Shown here in pieces: positions 54,491 to 62,445 of a stretch of 64,000 bases of DNA. Under the pieces are notes generated by a model, which did not search any database, had not been told where the DNA came from, and saw only the letters and a list, made by a program, of their open reading frames with translations. The stretch spans positions 1-64,000 of the forward strand of contig CAWFPL010000008.1 of the NCBI GenBank assembly GCA_963817785.1. The letters run 5' to 3'. The stretch's first letter is position 1. Each line of letters begins with the position of its first letter. The position numbers and the translations under genes were made by a program. The DNA comes from JAKALD01 sp963817785. GTDB lineage: Bacteria > Pseudomonadota > Gammaproteobacteria > Burkholderiales > SG8-39.

Positions 54491-54931
54491 ATGTTAAGTG
54501 AACCGGTTCGAAACGTGATGGAGCGCAAGAAGCTTCTCATGGCTCCCCCGGACACCAGTGTCGGTGCAGCCGCCAAACTGATGGCAAAAAACAGCGTCAG
54601 TGCTGTCCTGGTAGTCGAAAACAAACATCTGGTCGGCATTTTTACCGAGCGGGATGCCGTTTTTCGCGTCATCGCGCAAGACCGTGATGTGCGGACGACC
54701 CGGCTCTTCGAGGTCATGACGAGGGCGCCTAAGACCGTCGCGCCAGACAAGTCATTCGGATACGCATTGCTCTTGATGCACGAGAATGGCTTCCGTCACG
54801 TACCGGTGATCGAGAACGGTGAGCTCATCGGAATTGTCTCAGCACGCAACGCGCTGGATCCCGAATTGGAGGAGTTCGAATCTGAAGCGCGGCGGCGAAA
54901 ACATATCGGTCGGCAGGCCAAAGACGCATGA
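54491..54931 (+). CDS. Tandem CBS-domain protein
   Basis: A 146-residue protein made of two CBS domains. CBS1 is at about residues 5-65 (VMERKKLLMAPPDTSVGAAAKLMAKNSVSAVLVVENKHLVGIFTERDAVFRVI). CBS2 is at about 75-130 (VMTRAPKTVAPDKSFGYALLLMHENGFRHVPVIENGELIGIVSARNAL). Such stand-alone pairs bind adenine nucleotides and sense energy state. A 20-base-stem hairpin begins 4 bases after its stop. The region 54190-54490 upstream contains no gene. Confidence 0.87.
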   Translation: MLSEPVRNVMERKKLLMAPPDTSVGAAAKLMAKNSVSAVLVVENKHLVGIFTERDAVFRVIAQDRDVRTTRLFEVMTRAPKTVAPDKSFGYALLLMHENGFRHVPVIENGELIGIVSARNALDPELEEFESEARRRKHIGRQAKDA

Positions 54932-54934
54932 TCG

Positions 54935-54984
54935 GGTATCCGTGCGGTAATCCCCGCTCGCATAGGGATTACCGCACGGATACC
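54935..54984. repeat. Perfect 20-base-arm hairpin after the CBS gene
   Basis: Arms 54935-54954 and 54965-54984 are exact complements around a 10-base loop (54955-54964). The stem starts four bases after the stop codon and has no T-run behind it. It is unusually long for a terminator and could instead be a mobile palindrome or a 3' stabiliser. Confidence 0.75.
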
Positions 54985-55004
54985 GGCGGCGAACGAACCA
55001 AGCA

Positions 55005-55253
55005 TCAGTCAGCGCGCCATCCCCACGGCCCCCTCTGCAGCGACTTGCGCAGGCGGGCAGCGATATGGATCAGGATCAGCAACGCACGCGCCGCAAGGAA
55101 GGCTGCACTGATTGGCCGTTGAACGAACACGGCCAAGTTTGCATGCGAAAGCGCTAGCGCGCGACGGAGGTTTTCTTCCTTCAGCGGTCCCAGGACAAAG
55201 TCCAGCAGAAACGGGAGCGACTGGAAATCGCGAAGCCACTGCGGAGTCCGCAT
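55005..55253 (-). pseudogene. TctA-family permease C-terminal remnant
   Basis: The conserved end of tripartite tricarboxylate transporter large permeases is visible in LDFVLGPLKEENLRRALALSHANLAVFVQRPISAAFL, followed by a last hydrophobic stretch. About 70 residues remain of a roughly 500-residue protein. Nothing upstream (55254 on) continues the homology. It points to a deleted tctCBA-type operon. Confidence 0.65.
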
Positions 55254-55267
55254 AAAAAATAAATTTT

Positions 55268-55843
55268 TTGCACGCTCGGAGCGCGATGGATCCCCTCCCC
55301 CTCCCTTTCCCGGCTCCGAAGGACCTACCCCACTTCGGTTTCGGTTCGACCTCCGCCGAAAAAGAATGCTTTACCCCGGCGCTCGCAAGCTGGCGCCCCT
55401 TCGTCCGCTCGCGAGGCCATGTCGCCTCGACGACGACAGGCGACGGAAATCATACAATTCAACGAAATCGGCACCCGGCACAGCGCCGCCATCCGCGCCT
55501 CCAGGGCTGGCCGCAGCGCTGGCGCTACCAAGACTCCGACATCGCCTTGGGCGAACGCATCCTCGAGTGCTTGACGCTCTTCCTGCTCTATCTGCTCGAG
55601 CAAGGCTTGGCCACCAAGACGCTTCAGCGCCATCGCGACCACCTGTGGATGCTCGGCGGGGAGATCATCCGCCGCCTCCACGAAGAGCCGGCTTTGCGGC
55701 GCAGGCCCATCAAGACTGTCATTGTCCAACTCATGGATCCCGAATGCGGACCGCTCATCTGGCCCAGAATCACCCAGCAGCAACAAAACTCATTCGACGC
55801 TACGTGCCGAAAGCTTTATCAGTTCCTGACCACAAACCTCTAA
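55268..55843 (+). CDS. Hypothetical protein, uncertain N-terminus
   Basis: The C-terminal about 110 residues look genuinely coding (DIALGERILECLTLFLLYLLEQGLATKTLQRHRDHLWMLGGEIIRRLHEEP...RKLYQFL). They are helical and reminiscent of the SAM-like N-terminal core-binding fold of recombinase-associated proteins. The first about 80 residues are irregular and may lie in the wrong frame, so the true start is unclear. It sits between the TctA and integrase remnants. Function not recognised. Confidence 0.45.
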   Translation: MHARSAMDPLPLPFPAPKDLPHFGFGSTSAEKECFTPALASWRPFVRSRGHVASTTTGDGNHTIQRNRHPAQRRHPRLQGWPQRWRYQDSDIALGERILECLTLFLLYLLEQGLATKTLQRHRDHLWMLGGEIIRRLHEEPALRRRPIKTVIVQLMDPECGPLIWPRITQQQQNSFDATCRKLYQFLTTNL

Positions 55844-55869
55844 CCGCTCCCTCAGTGACAATATCTACC

Positions 55870-56191
55870 CACAGATTCCGCTGACGAACCAAGAATTTAG
55901 ATGCACCCCGGTGCGAGGGCGACCGGACAAGATGATTGTCGCGCCCCACACCGATCACCCGCCAAGACGCGCCCGCATCTCTGCGGCGATCCCCAACTGT
56001 GCCAACCACGAATTGCCGCAATGGCGCATCGTGTGGAAGGCGACAGCAGGTATGTCGGCTGCGTCGCGTGCTGCCCGCCACGTCTTCGTAAGGACTTTTC
56101 GCGTCCTGCGGCACGGCCGCGACTCGGGGGCGAGCTGATCGGCTCTATTGCAGCTAACGTATGGATTTACAGGCATCCCCACGACCATCAC
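55870..56191 (-). pseudogene. Tyrosine recombinase (phage-type integrase) remnant
   Basis: A reading frame contains KTWRAARDAADIPAVAFHTMRHCGNSWLAQLGI. The HTMRH segment is the catalytic His-x-x-Arg box of tyrosine recombinases with its typical following helix. After MRARLGG the frame ends early, and a continuation is in another frame. The first catalytic Arg domain and the Tyr nucleophile region are not identifiable. It would fit the tRNA-Asp junction 7.7 kb away. Confidence 0.6.
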
Positions 56192-56249
56192 AGCAAGTCC
56201 CAGCCCTTCGCCATCGGAGACAGCGATAACGGGCTCTCTTCGTTGCGAG

Positions 56250-56278
56250 TTGAGGAAAGACCGTTAAAGGACTATATT
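56250..56278 (+). promoter_or_regulatory. Promoter of the Phd/RelE-type pair
   Basis: TTGAGG (56250-56255) and TATATT (56273-56278) are separated by 17 bases, 30 bases before ATG 56308. GCGAGG lies about 6 bases upstream of the start. No clear operator palindrome was found. Confidence 0.5.
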
Positions 56279-56307
56279 CAGTCTCCACGGTCCTCTGCGA
56301 GGTCAAC

Positions 56308-56583
56308 ATGCGCTATGCATCCCAGATCAAACCCATCAGCTACCTGAAGGCTAATGCCGCCGAAGTGCTGCACCAACTCGGTGAGCGGCGTGAACCAATG
56401 GTGATCACGCAAAACGGTGAGGCCAAGGCCGTGATCCAGGACGTCGCCTCCTACGAGGAAACGCAGGAGACGCTGGCGCTGTTGAAGATTCTTGCGCTGG
56501 GCAATCGCGAGATCGAGCAAGGCAAGGTCAAGCCCCTGGCTGGAGTGGTCAGCCGCTTGCGTGCAAAGAGCTCTGGCGGCTGA
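56308..56583 (+). CDS. Phd/YefM-family antitoxin
   Basis: A 91-residue antitoxin. The DNA-binding N-domain SQIKPISYLKANAAEVLHQLGERREPMVITQNGEAKAVIQDVASYEE is typical of Phd/YefM. The C-terminal helix (LALLKILALGNREIEQGKVKPL) would wrap the toxin. The stop overlaps the toxin ATG (TGATG). Autoregulation with the toxin is expected from family knowledge. Confidence 0.92.
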   Translation: MRYASQIKPISYLKANAAEVLHQLGERREPMVITQNGEAKAVIQDVASYEETQETLALLKILALGNREIEQGKVKPLAGVVSRLRAKSSGG

Positions 56584-56909
56584 TGCGCTACCCGATCCTG
56601 CTGACGGCAGGCGCGGAACGTGACCTGGAAGAGATCTACGACTACATCGCCGCGTTCGACTCGCAAGCCAACGCCGACCATGTGCTGGAACAGTTGATAA
56701 AGGTCGCCGAAAGCCTGGTCTCCTTCCTGGAGCGCGGTGCGCATCCGAAGGAACTGCTGGCGCTGGGCATCCGCGAGTACCGTCAGGTCTTCTTCAAACC
56801 CTATCGGGTGATTTACCGCGTCATGGACAAGCGGGCGGTCCTATACCTGATCGCAGATGGCCGGCGCGACATGCAATCCCTTCTGGCGCGCCGACTGCTC
56901 GGCGCATAA
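56583..56909 (+). CDS. RelE/ParE-family toxin
   Basis: A 108-residue toxin. It shows LTAGAERDLEEIYDYIAAFDSQANADHVLEQLIKVAESLVSFLERGAHPKELLALGIREYRQVFFKPYRVIYRVMDKRAVLYLIADGRRDMQ. The helix-hairpin followed by the FxPYRVIYR strand is characteristic. Whether it is a ribosome-dependent RNase or a gyrase poison cannot be told. It is translationally coupled to the antitoxin. The 175 bases to the next start hold only a promoter. Confidence 0.92.
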   Translation: MRYPILLTAGAERDLEEIYDYIAAFDSQANADHVLEQLIKVAESLVSFLERGAHPKELLALGIREYRQVFFKPYRVIYRVMDKRAVLYLIADGRRDMQSLLARRLLGA

Positions 56910-57084
56910 TGCCGCCGCGACGCTTGCGGCACACAGCCTCCCTTTTCGGTTGCCAGCGGCGGGCCAAGGGTTCGATGCGCCGTGCGAAGCAGTTGCGCTT
57001 GGCGTGGAACTTATTCCGGAGGTCCCGCCGTCCCGCGAGGAAGTCACTCGGGCTCGTTCGCGGATAGGTACAATCGCTGCCTGC

Positions 57085-59793
57085 ATGACGGCGCACGCTC
57101 CTGCCCCGCTCCTCACTCCGCACGGCCGCCTTCTTATCGAGCCGGTGCAGGACGCGCCGGAGCTTTCCGGCGCGCTTCGGCGCAGGCTTGAGGAGTCTTT
57201 CGCTCGCGGCGCGGGCCACGGACTGCTGCAGCTCGGGGCGGCCGAAGTGGGGACGGTTTTGCCACCCGCTTGGGGATACTGGCGCGAGTTCGGCGCGCGT
57301 TATGTCGCCGCGGTGTGCTCTTTGACGGAGGCGGAGGAGCACGCCCAAGGCGCTCCGATACCGGTTCCACCCGAGCAGCAACTCGCAGCGCTTGCCTCCG
57401 TGGCGCCGCCGATGACCGGTGCGGAGTATCTGACCGCGTCCGTGCTGCGCTCGCTATGGCAAGAGCTCGACGCGGTGTTTCGGGCCGAATTGGCCGAGTC
57501 GAAACTGCCGCTGCAAGACTTCCTCAAGCGCTCCAATCCGGCCTGGAACCTGGTGGGGAGGGTGCACTTCAATCTCGCCGAGAATCGTAAGGACGAGGCG
57601 GCGCCATTCGCCTTTCTCGCCACTTACACCACGCGGCTCTCCGCACACGCCAGGGCGCAGCACCTGCCGCTCGGGCAAGCCCTGCGCGAGTACGCCGGCA
57701 CGCAAGGCAGGACGCGGCTGCTCTCGCTCCTCGTGCCGGTGCAGCGCGCGGCGGAGCAATGCGCGTGGTTGCGTGCGATGGTCGAGGAGGGCGAAATCTT
57801 CCATCCGTTGCGCTGGACGCCCGCGGAGGCGTGGCGCTTTCTCACCGACGTGCCGCGCCTTGAGGCGGCGGGGATCGTGGTGCGCGCGCCGCGCACCTGG
57901 AACGCGGGCCGCCCGCCCCGCGCCCAAGTCACGGCGAGCGTCGGAGACCGGGCGCCGTCGCTCCTCGGCGCGGCCGCGCTGCTCGACTTCAGCGTCGAGG
58001 TCACGCTCGAGGGTGAGCGCCTGACCGAAGCCGAGATCCGGCGCCTGCTCGCCGGTTCGGACGGTCTGCAGCTCGTGCGCGGTCGCTGGGTCGAGGTCGA
58101 CCGCGAGAAGCTCGGCCTCATGATCGAGCGCTTTCGCCGGGTCGAACAGGCCGCGGCCGAGGGCGGAGTCCCCTTTGCCGAGGCGATGCGTTTACTTGCC
58201 GGAACGGACCTGTCGGGAGACAGTGCGGCCAACGGCGGCGCGCCGGACTGGTCCCGGGTCGCGGCCGGCCCTTGGCTTGCGCAAACGCTGAAGGCTCTGC
58301 GCAACCCGCAGGGGCTCGCGCACGTGGGGGCGGGAGCCGGACTCAAGGCGACACTGCGCCCGTACCAGGAGGTGGGCGTGCGCTGGCTCCATCTGCTGCA
58401 CAGGCTCGGTCTCGGCGCCTGCCTTGCCGACGACATGGGCCTGGGCAAGACGATCCAGGTGCTCGCGTTGCTGCTCGCGCTGAAGTCCGACGACCGGGGC
58501 GAGCGGCGCACGAGCCTGCTCCTCGCGCCTGCGTCGCTGCTTGCCAACTGGGCCGCGGAGATCGAGCGCTTCGCACCGGGCCTGAACGTGCTCATCGCGC
58601 ATGCCTCGGCAATGCCTGCTGCCGAGCTGATCAAGCTCGGCCAGGAGCGCCTCGCGAGCACCGACCTGGTCATCACCAGCTACGGCTCGCTGCGGCGCAT
58701 GCCCTGGATCGAGGGCATGCAGTGGAAGCTCGCCGTGCTCGACGAAGCACAGGCGATCAAGAACCCGGGCGCGAGGCAAGCGCGCGCGGCCAAGAAGCTC
58801 GACGCGCGCTCGCGCATCGCGCTGACTGGCACGCCGGTGGAGAACCGGCTCTCGGACCTGTGGTCGATCTTCGATTTCATCAATCCGGGGCTGCTCGGTT
58901 CGGACAGGGCGTTCACGGCCTATACCCGGCGCATGGCGAAGGTGGAGGGCAATCCGTACGGCCCGCTGCGGGAGCTCGTGCGCCCCTATATCCTGCGGCG
59001 CCTGAAGACCGACAAATCGGTCATCGCCGACCTCCCCGACAAGACCGAGCTGAAGGCGTTCTGCCCCTTGAGCGCGAGACAGGCGGCGCTCTATCAGCGT
59101 GCGGTGAGCGAGTTGGCCGGCGCACTCGGGGCCGCGGAAGGAATCCGGCGCAAAGGCGTGGTGCTCGAGTATCTGATGCGCTTCAAGCAGATCTGCAACC
59201 ACCCGTCGCAGTGGCTGGGGGACGCGGCGTGGGCCGAGGCCGACAGTGGCAAGTTCGCGCGCCTGCGCGAGATCGCGGAAGTCATCGCCTCGCGGCAGGA
59301 GAAGATGCTCGTTTTCACGCAGTTTCGCGAGACGACCGAGCCGCTCGCCGCGTTCCTTGGCTCGGTGTTCGGGCGCTCCGGACTGGTGCTGCACGGCGGC
59401 ACCCAGGTCGGCAAGCGCAAGGATCTGGTGCGCTGCTTCCAGGAGGACGAGCGCGTGCCGTTCTTCGTGCTCTCGCTCAAGGCGGGCGGCGCCGGGCTCA
59501 ACCTCACCGCGGCGTCGCACGTCGTGCATTTCGATCGCTGGTGGAATCCGGCGGTGGAGAGCCAGGCCACCGATCGCGCGTTCCGCATCGGCCAGACCAA
59601 GAATGTGCTGGTGCACAAGCTCGTGTGCCGCGGCACGGTCGAGGAGAGGATCGACCGGCTGATCGAGTCGAAGGAGCGGCTGGTAAAGGACCTGCTCGAG
59701 GGCGGCGCCGAGCTGCTGCTGACCGAAATGGCGGACGACGAGCTGCTGCGGCTGGTCGCGCTCGACATTCATAGCGCACGCGAGGAGGACTGA
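57085..59793 (+). CDS. SNF2-family helicase/ATPase
   Basis: A 902-residue SF2 protein. The N-terminal 420 residues are an SNF2-associated domain. The motor starts LRPYQEVGVRWLHLLHRLGLGACLADDMGLGKT (Walker A at about 450), then LDEAQAIKN (DEAQ box at about 552), LTGTPVENRLSDLWSIFDFINPG, and the C-lobe VFTQFRETTEPLAAFL and ATDRAFRIGQ (about 830). ATG 57085 is preferred over a 76-residue longer frame: TACAAT (57069-57074) precedes it. It lies 3 bases before the SWIM gene. This helicase-SWIM pairing recurs in bacteria, with no proven role. Confidence 0.93.
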   Translation: MTAHAPAPLLTPHGRLLIEPVQDAPELSGALRRRLEESFARGAGHGLLQLGAAEVGTVLPPAWGYWREFGARYVAAVCSLTEAEEHAQGAPIPVPPEQQLAALASVAPPMTGAEYLTASVLRSLWQELDAVFRAELAESKLPLQDFLKRSNPAWNLVGRVHFNLAENRKDEAAPFAFLATYTTRLSAHARAQHLPLGQALREYAGTQGRTRLLSLLVPVQRAAEQCAWLRAMVEEGEIFHPLRWTPAEAWRFLTDVPRLEAAGIVVRAPRTWNAGRPPRAQVTASVGDRAPSLLGAAALLDFSVEVTLEGERLTEAEIRRLLAGSDGLQLVRGRWVEVDREKLGLMIERFRRVEQAAAEGGVPFAEAMRLLAGTDLSGDSAANGGAPDWSRVAAGPWLAQTLKALRNPQGLAHVGAGAGLKATLRPYQEVGVRWLHLLHRLGLGACLADDMGLGKTIQVLALLLALKSDDRGERRTSLLLAPASLLANWAAEIERFAPGLNVLIAHASAMPAAELIKLGQERLASTDLVITSYGSLRRMPWIEGMQWKLAVLDEAQAIKNPGARQARAAKKLDARSRIALTGTPVENRLSDLWSIFDFINPGLLGSDRAFTAYTRRMAKVEGNPYGPLRELVRPYILRRLKTDKSVIADLPDKTELKAFCPLSARQAALYQRAVSELAGALGAAEGIRRKGVVLEYLMRFKQICNHPSQWLGDAAWAEADSGKFARLREIAEVIASRQEKMLVFTQFRETTEPLAAFLGSVFGRSGLVLHGGTQVGKRKDLVRCFQEDERVPFFVLSLKAGGAGLNLTAASHVVHFDRWWNPAVESQATDRAFRIGQTKNVLVHKLVCRGTVEERIDRLIESKERLVKDLLEGGAELLLTEMADDELLRLVALDIHSAREED

Positions 59794-59796
59794 AGC

Positions 59797-60654
59797 ATGT
59801 TCTTTCGTTGGAAACCCTACGTTCCGGTGGCCGAGCGCCGGCGCAAGGCCGCGAGCGCCGCGGCACGCCATGCCCGCAAGGGCGGCGCGTTCGACCCGGT
59901 GAGGATCGCCGGCCGCGCCATCGCCAGCACGTTCTGGGGCAAGGCTTGGTGTGACAACATGGAGCGCTACAGCGATTTCTCCAACCGGCTGCCGCGCGGA
60001 CGGTCTTACGTTCGCAATGGCTCGGTGATCGACCTGAGGATCAGCGCAGGCGAGGTCAAGGCACAGGTGGTCGGCTCGGCGCTCTACAAGACCACGGTGA
60101 AGATCGCAGCGCTGCCCAAAGCGCGGTGGCAGGGGATCGGCCGGGACTGCGCGGGCTCGATCGATTCGCTCATCGAGCTACTCCAGGGGCGGCTCTCCAA
60201 GGGCGTCATGGAACGCATCTGCCGGCGGGACACCGGACTCTTCCCTTCCCCGAAAGAAATCGCGTTCGCTTGCAGTTGTCCGGACTGGGCCTCGATGTGC
60301 AAGCACGTCGCCGCGGTGCTCTACGGCATCGGCGCGCGACTCGACGAGAAGCCCGAGCTGCTGTTCACGCTGCGCGCGGTCGACCCCAAGGAGCTCGTCG
60401 CCCGGGCGGGCGAGGCCCTGCCGTTCGCGAGCAAAGTACCGGCGGCGGGGAAAGTACTCGACGATGCGAGACTAGCCGACGTGTTCGGCATCGAGATGGC
60501 CGAGGCGGACGCGTCGATGCCCTCCGGCAAGGCGAAGCGGCCGGCGCCGCCGGCGCGAACGAAGAAGGCGGGCCGAGGAAGGTCCCCCGGCGCCAAGGCG
60601 CGCACCGTTCGCAAAGCGCCTTCGCGGCGGGGCGCTCGGGTGCGTCCGAAATAG
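59797..60654 (+). CDS. SWIM zinc-finger protein
   Basis: A 285-residue partner of the SNF2 helicase. The SWIM motif is CSCPDWASMCKHVAAVLYGIG (Cys159, Cys161, Cys168, His170). The N-terminal part (TFWGKAWCDNMERYSDFSNRLPRGRSYVRNGSVIDLRI) is the conserved region of these proteins. The C-terminus is a basic, low-complexity tail (ARTKKAGRGRSPGAKARTVRKAPSRRG), likely to bind nucleic acid. It starts 3 bases after the helicase stop, so the two are produced together and probably form a complex. Confidence 0.9.
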   Translation: MFFRWKPYVPVAERRRKAASAAARHARKGGAFDPVRIAGRAIASTFWGKAWCDNMERYSDFSNRLPRGRSYVRNGSVIDLRISAGEVKAQVVGSALYKTTVKIAALPKARWQGIGRDCAGSIDSLIELLQGRLSKGVMERICRRDTGLFPSPKEIAFACSCPDWASMCKHVAAVLYGIGARLDEKPELLFTLRAVDPKELVARAGEALPFASKVPAAGKVLDDARLADVFGIEMAEADASMPSGKAKRPAPPARTKKAGRGRSPGAKARTVRKAPSRRGARVRPK

Positions 60655-60705
60655 TGATGGGCCTATCTGGCGCAGGTGCGATCGACCGCGGGTGTGGTGC
60701 CATCA

Positions 60706-60840
60706 CTGGCTGCCTTGGTCGGTGTTGAAGATCTCGGGGGCGCCGTAGCGGGTCAACGCCACCTCGAGTGCCGCCTCGCAGAAGTTGGTGGTGAGCGTGC
60801 GTGACGAGGAATACCTGCGGCTCAAGATCCTCACTTGCAT
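60706..60840 (-). pseudogene. IS3-family transposase (OrfB) remnant
   Basis: About 45 codons read LTTNFCEAALEVALTRYGAPEIFNTDQGSQ, the second catalytic Asp region of IS3-family integrase domains, then break at TGA 60705. The remaining catalytic parts and ends are gone. It fills the 275-base gap between the SWIM gene and the FAD oxidoreductase. Confidence 0.72.
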
Positions 60841-60929
60841 GCTGCCACCCCTCTAAAATGCCCCAGAATCATCCACTCGAGTTCCTGAAGAGCCAGACAA
60901 AATAACAGGAGGTAGCGATGCGGCGATCC

Positions 60930-62243
60930 TCAATTGCCGGCCGATCTTTCAACCTCCGCTTCAAGATCCGGCAACACCGCACCTGCTTCCAACAGGTTGC
61001 GTCGAACGATCTCGAAGGGTACGTTCGCGACGGGTTCTCCAGAACGAGCCGCATGCGCAGCGGCGATGCCGGCCGCCTGTCCCATTGCCATCGCTGGAGG
61101 CATGACCCGGACCGCGGCGAGTGCCGTATGCGTCGCGGATAACCCGCGACCCGCGACCAATGCGTTGTCAAGTGACGCCGGGATCAGGGCCCCCAGCGGA
61201 ATGCAGTAATAATGGTCCTTTCCCCCCAACCTCTCCAGGCGCGTAAGCTTCCCATTCGCCTGGTGTAAGTCGATCGGGAATGCCGAAAGCGCCACGGTAT
61301 CCGGGAAAACCCGACCCGAGCGCAAATCCCCCTCCTCCAGAACGACTCGCCCGCGCACGCGTCTCGTCTCGCGAATGCCGATCTGGGACGCGAACCCGTT
61401 CAGACGCGCCCTCTCGCAACCGGGAACGCTCTCCGCTATGAACCGTGCCGCCGCTACGGCCTGACGCCGTCCTTCAATCTCGGCACGCGACAGCGCAAAG
61501 GCATCCGTGCCATCTACGGCGATGCGCGTAACGTTGAACCACCCGTCCCTGGTGTCAGGCACCTGGTTGCAATGTAGCGCCAAGCGTCCCAAGCCGTGCT
61601 GCACCACACCGCGGCGCGAGAGGTCCGCCTTTTGTTCCGAGGTAAGTTTGTTGAACACGTCGAAGTCGATCGGGCCCATCCGAAATACCAGCGTTGCAGG
61701 CTGCAGCTCTTCGCCCTGCCCCAGCGCCAACATCTCACAGCCCGCCGCGTGTAATAGGTCGAGGTCGCCCGAGCAATCCACGACGACACGGGGGACAAAC
61801 GCCAACTCTCCCGATTTGGTGAGTGCGCGAACCTCGGCAACGCTTCGTCCGCTGACCCCCACGCCAGATACCCAGCTGTGAAAAAGCGGCTGCACACCCG
61901 CCGTGATCACCATCTCATCGAGCACCGTCTTCAGCACCTCCGGATCGAACTCGACTCTGTCCATCCGCAGGCCAGTCGACATCGTGAACCAACCGTGTCC
62001 GTCCGATCCTCCCGCGGCAATCGTGCGATCAATGATTTCCTGCGCGAGTCCGCCCACGATCTGCGTGCCGCCTTCGGTTTTCCAGCCCATGAACTGGACA
62101 ACCGCGCCGGCCGTCGCGGCGCCACCAAGAAATCCGTGCCGTTCAAGCAATATCGTGCGTGCTCCGGCACGCGCTGCCGCTATGGCTGCACACACGCCCG
62201 CCATCCCGCCGCCGGCCACTAGGACATCGAAGCTCACGCGCAT
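60930..62243 (-). CDS. FAD-dependent oxidoreductase (FAD_oxidored family)
   Basis: A 437-residue flavoprotein. The dinucleotide-binding motif VLVAGGGMAGVCAAIAAARAGARTILLERHGFLGGAAT lies at the start, RVVVDCSGDLDLLHAAG in the middle, and LVAGRGLSATHTALAAVRVMPPAMAMGQAAGIAAAHA at the end. ATG 62243 is chosen because the family begins right before the FAD motif; an open upstream frame would add 58 unlike residues. It is a paralogue of the next gene upstream, 202 bases away. The substrate is unknown. Confidence 0.85.
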   Translation of the reverse strand: MRVSFDVLVAGGGMAGVCAAIAAARAGARTILLERHGFLGGAATAGAVVQFMGWKTEGGTQIVGGLAQEIIDRTIAAGGSDGHGWFTMSTGLRMDRVEFDPEVLKTVLDEMVITAGVQPLFHSWVSGVGVSGRSVAEVRALTKSGELAFVPRVVVDCSGDLDLLHAAGCEMLALGQGEELQPATLVFRMGPIDFDVFNKLTSEQKADLSRRGVVQHGLGRLALHCNQVPDTRDGWFNVTRIAVDGTDAFALSRAEIEGRRQAVAAARFIAESVPGCERARLNGFASQIGIRETRRVRGRVVLEEGDLRSGRVFPDTVALSAFPIDLHQANGKLTRLERLGGKDHYYCIPLGALIPASLDNALVAGRGLSATHTALAAVRVMPPAMAMGQAAGIAAAHAARSGEPVANVPFEIVRRNLLEAGAVLPDLEAEVERSAGN

Positions 62244-62445
62244 ATCAGACCACCCATCGTAGTGCGTTGCGGCGCCAACTTCGCTCCGCGGAAAAGGAGA
62301 CAACTCGCCGTCCACCACCGTCGCACCGCACCGCAAAATTCCGTGGCGGATGGCACTCTTCGCTCCCCAGGGGATTGAGCTGTCCGCCGGGGAAGCGGAG
62401 GTCCGCCCAAAGTCCATTCAGTTACGAGAGATTTCCGAGTCGTCG

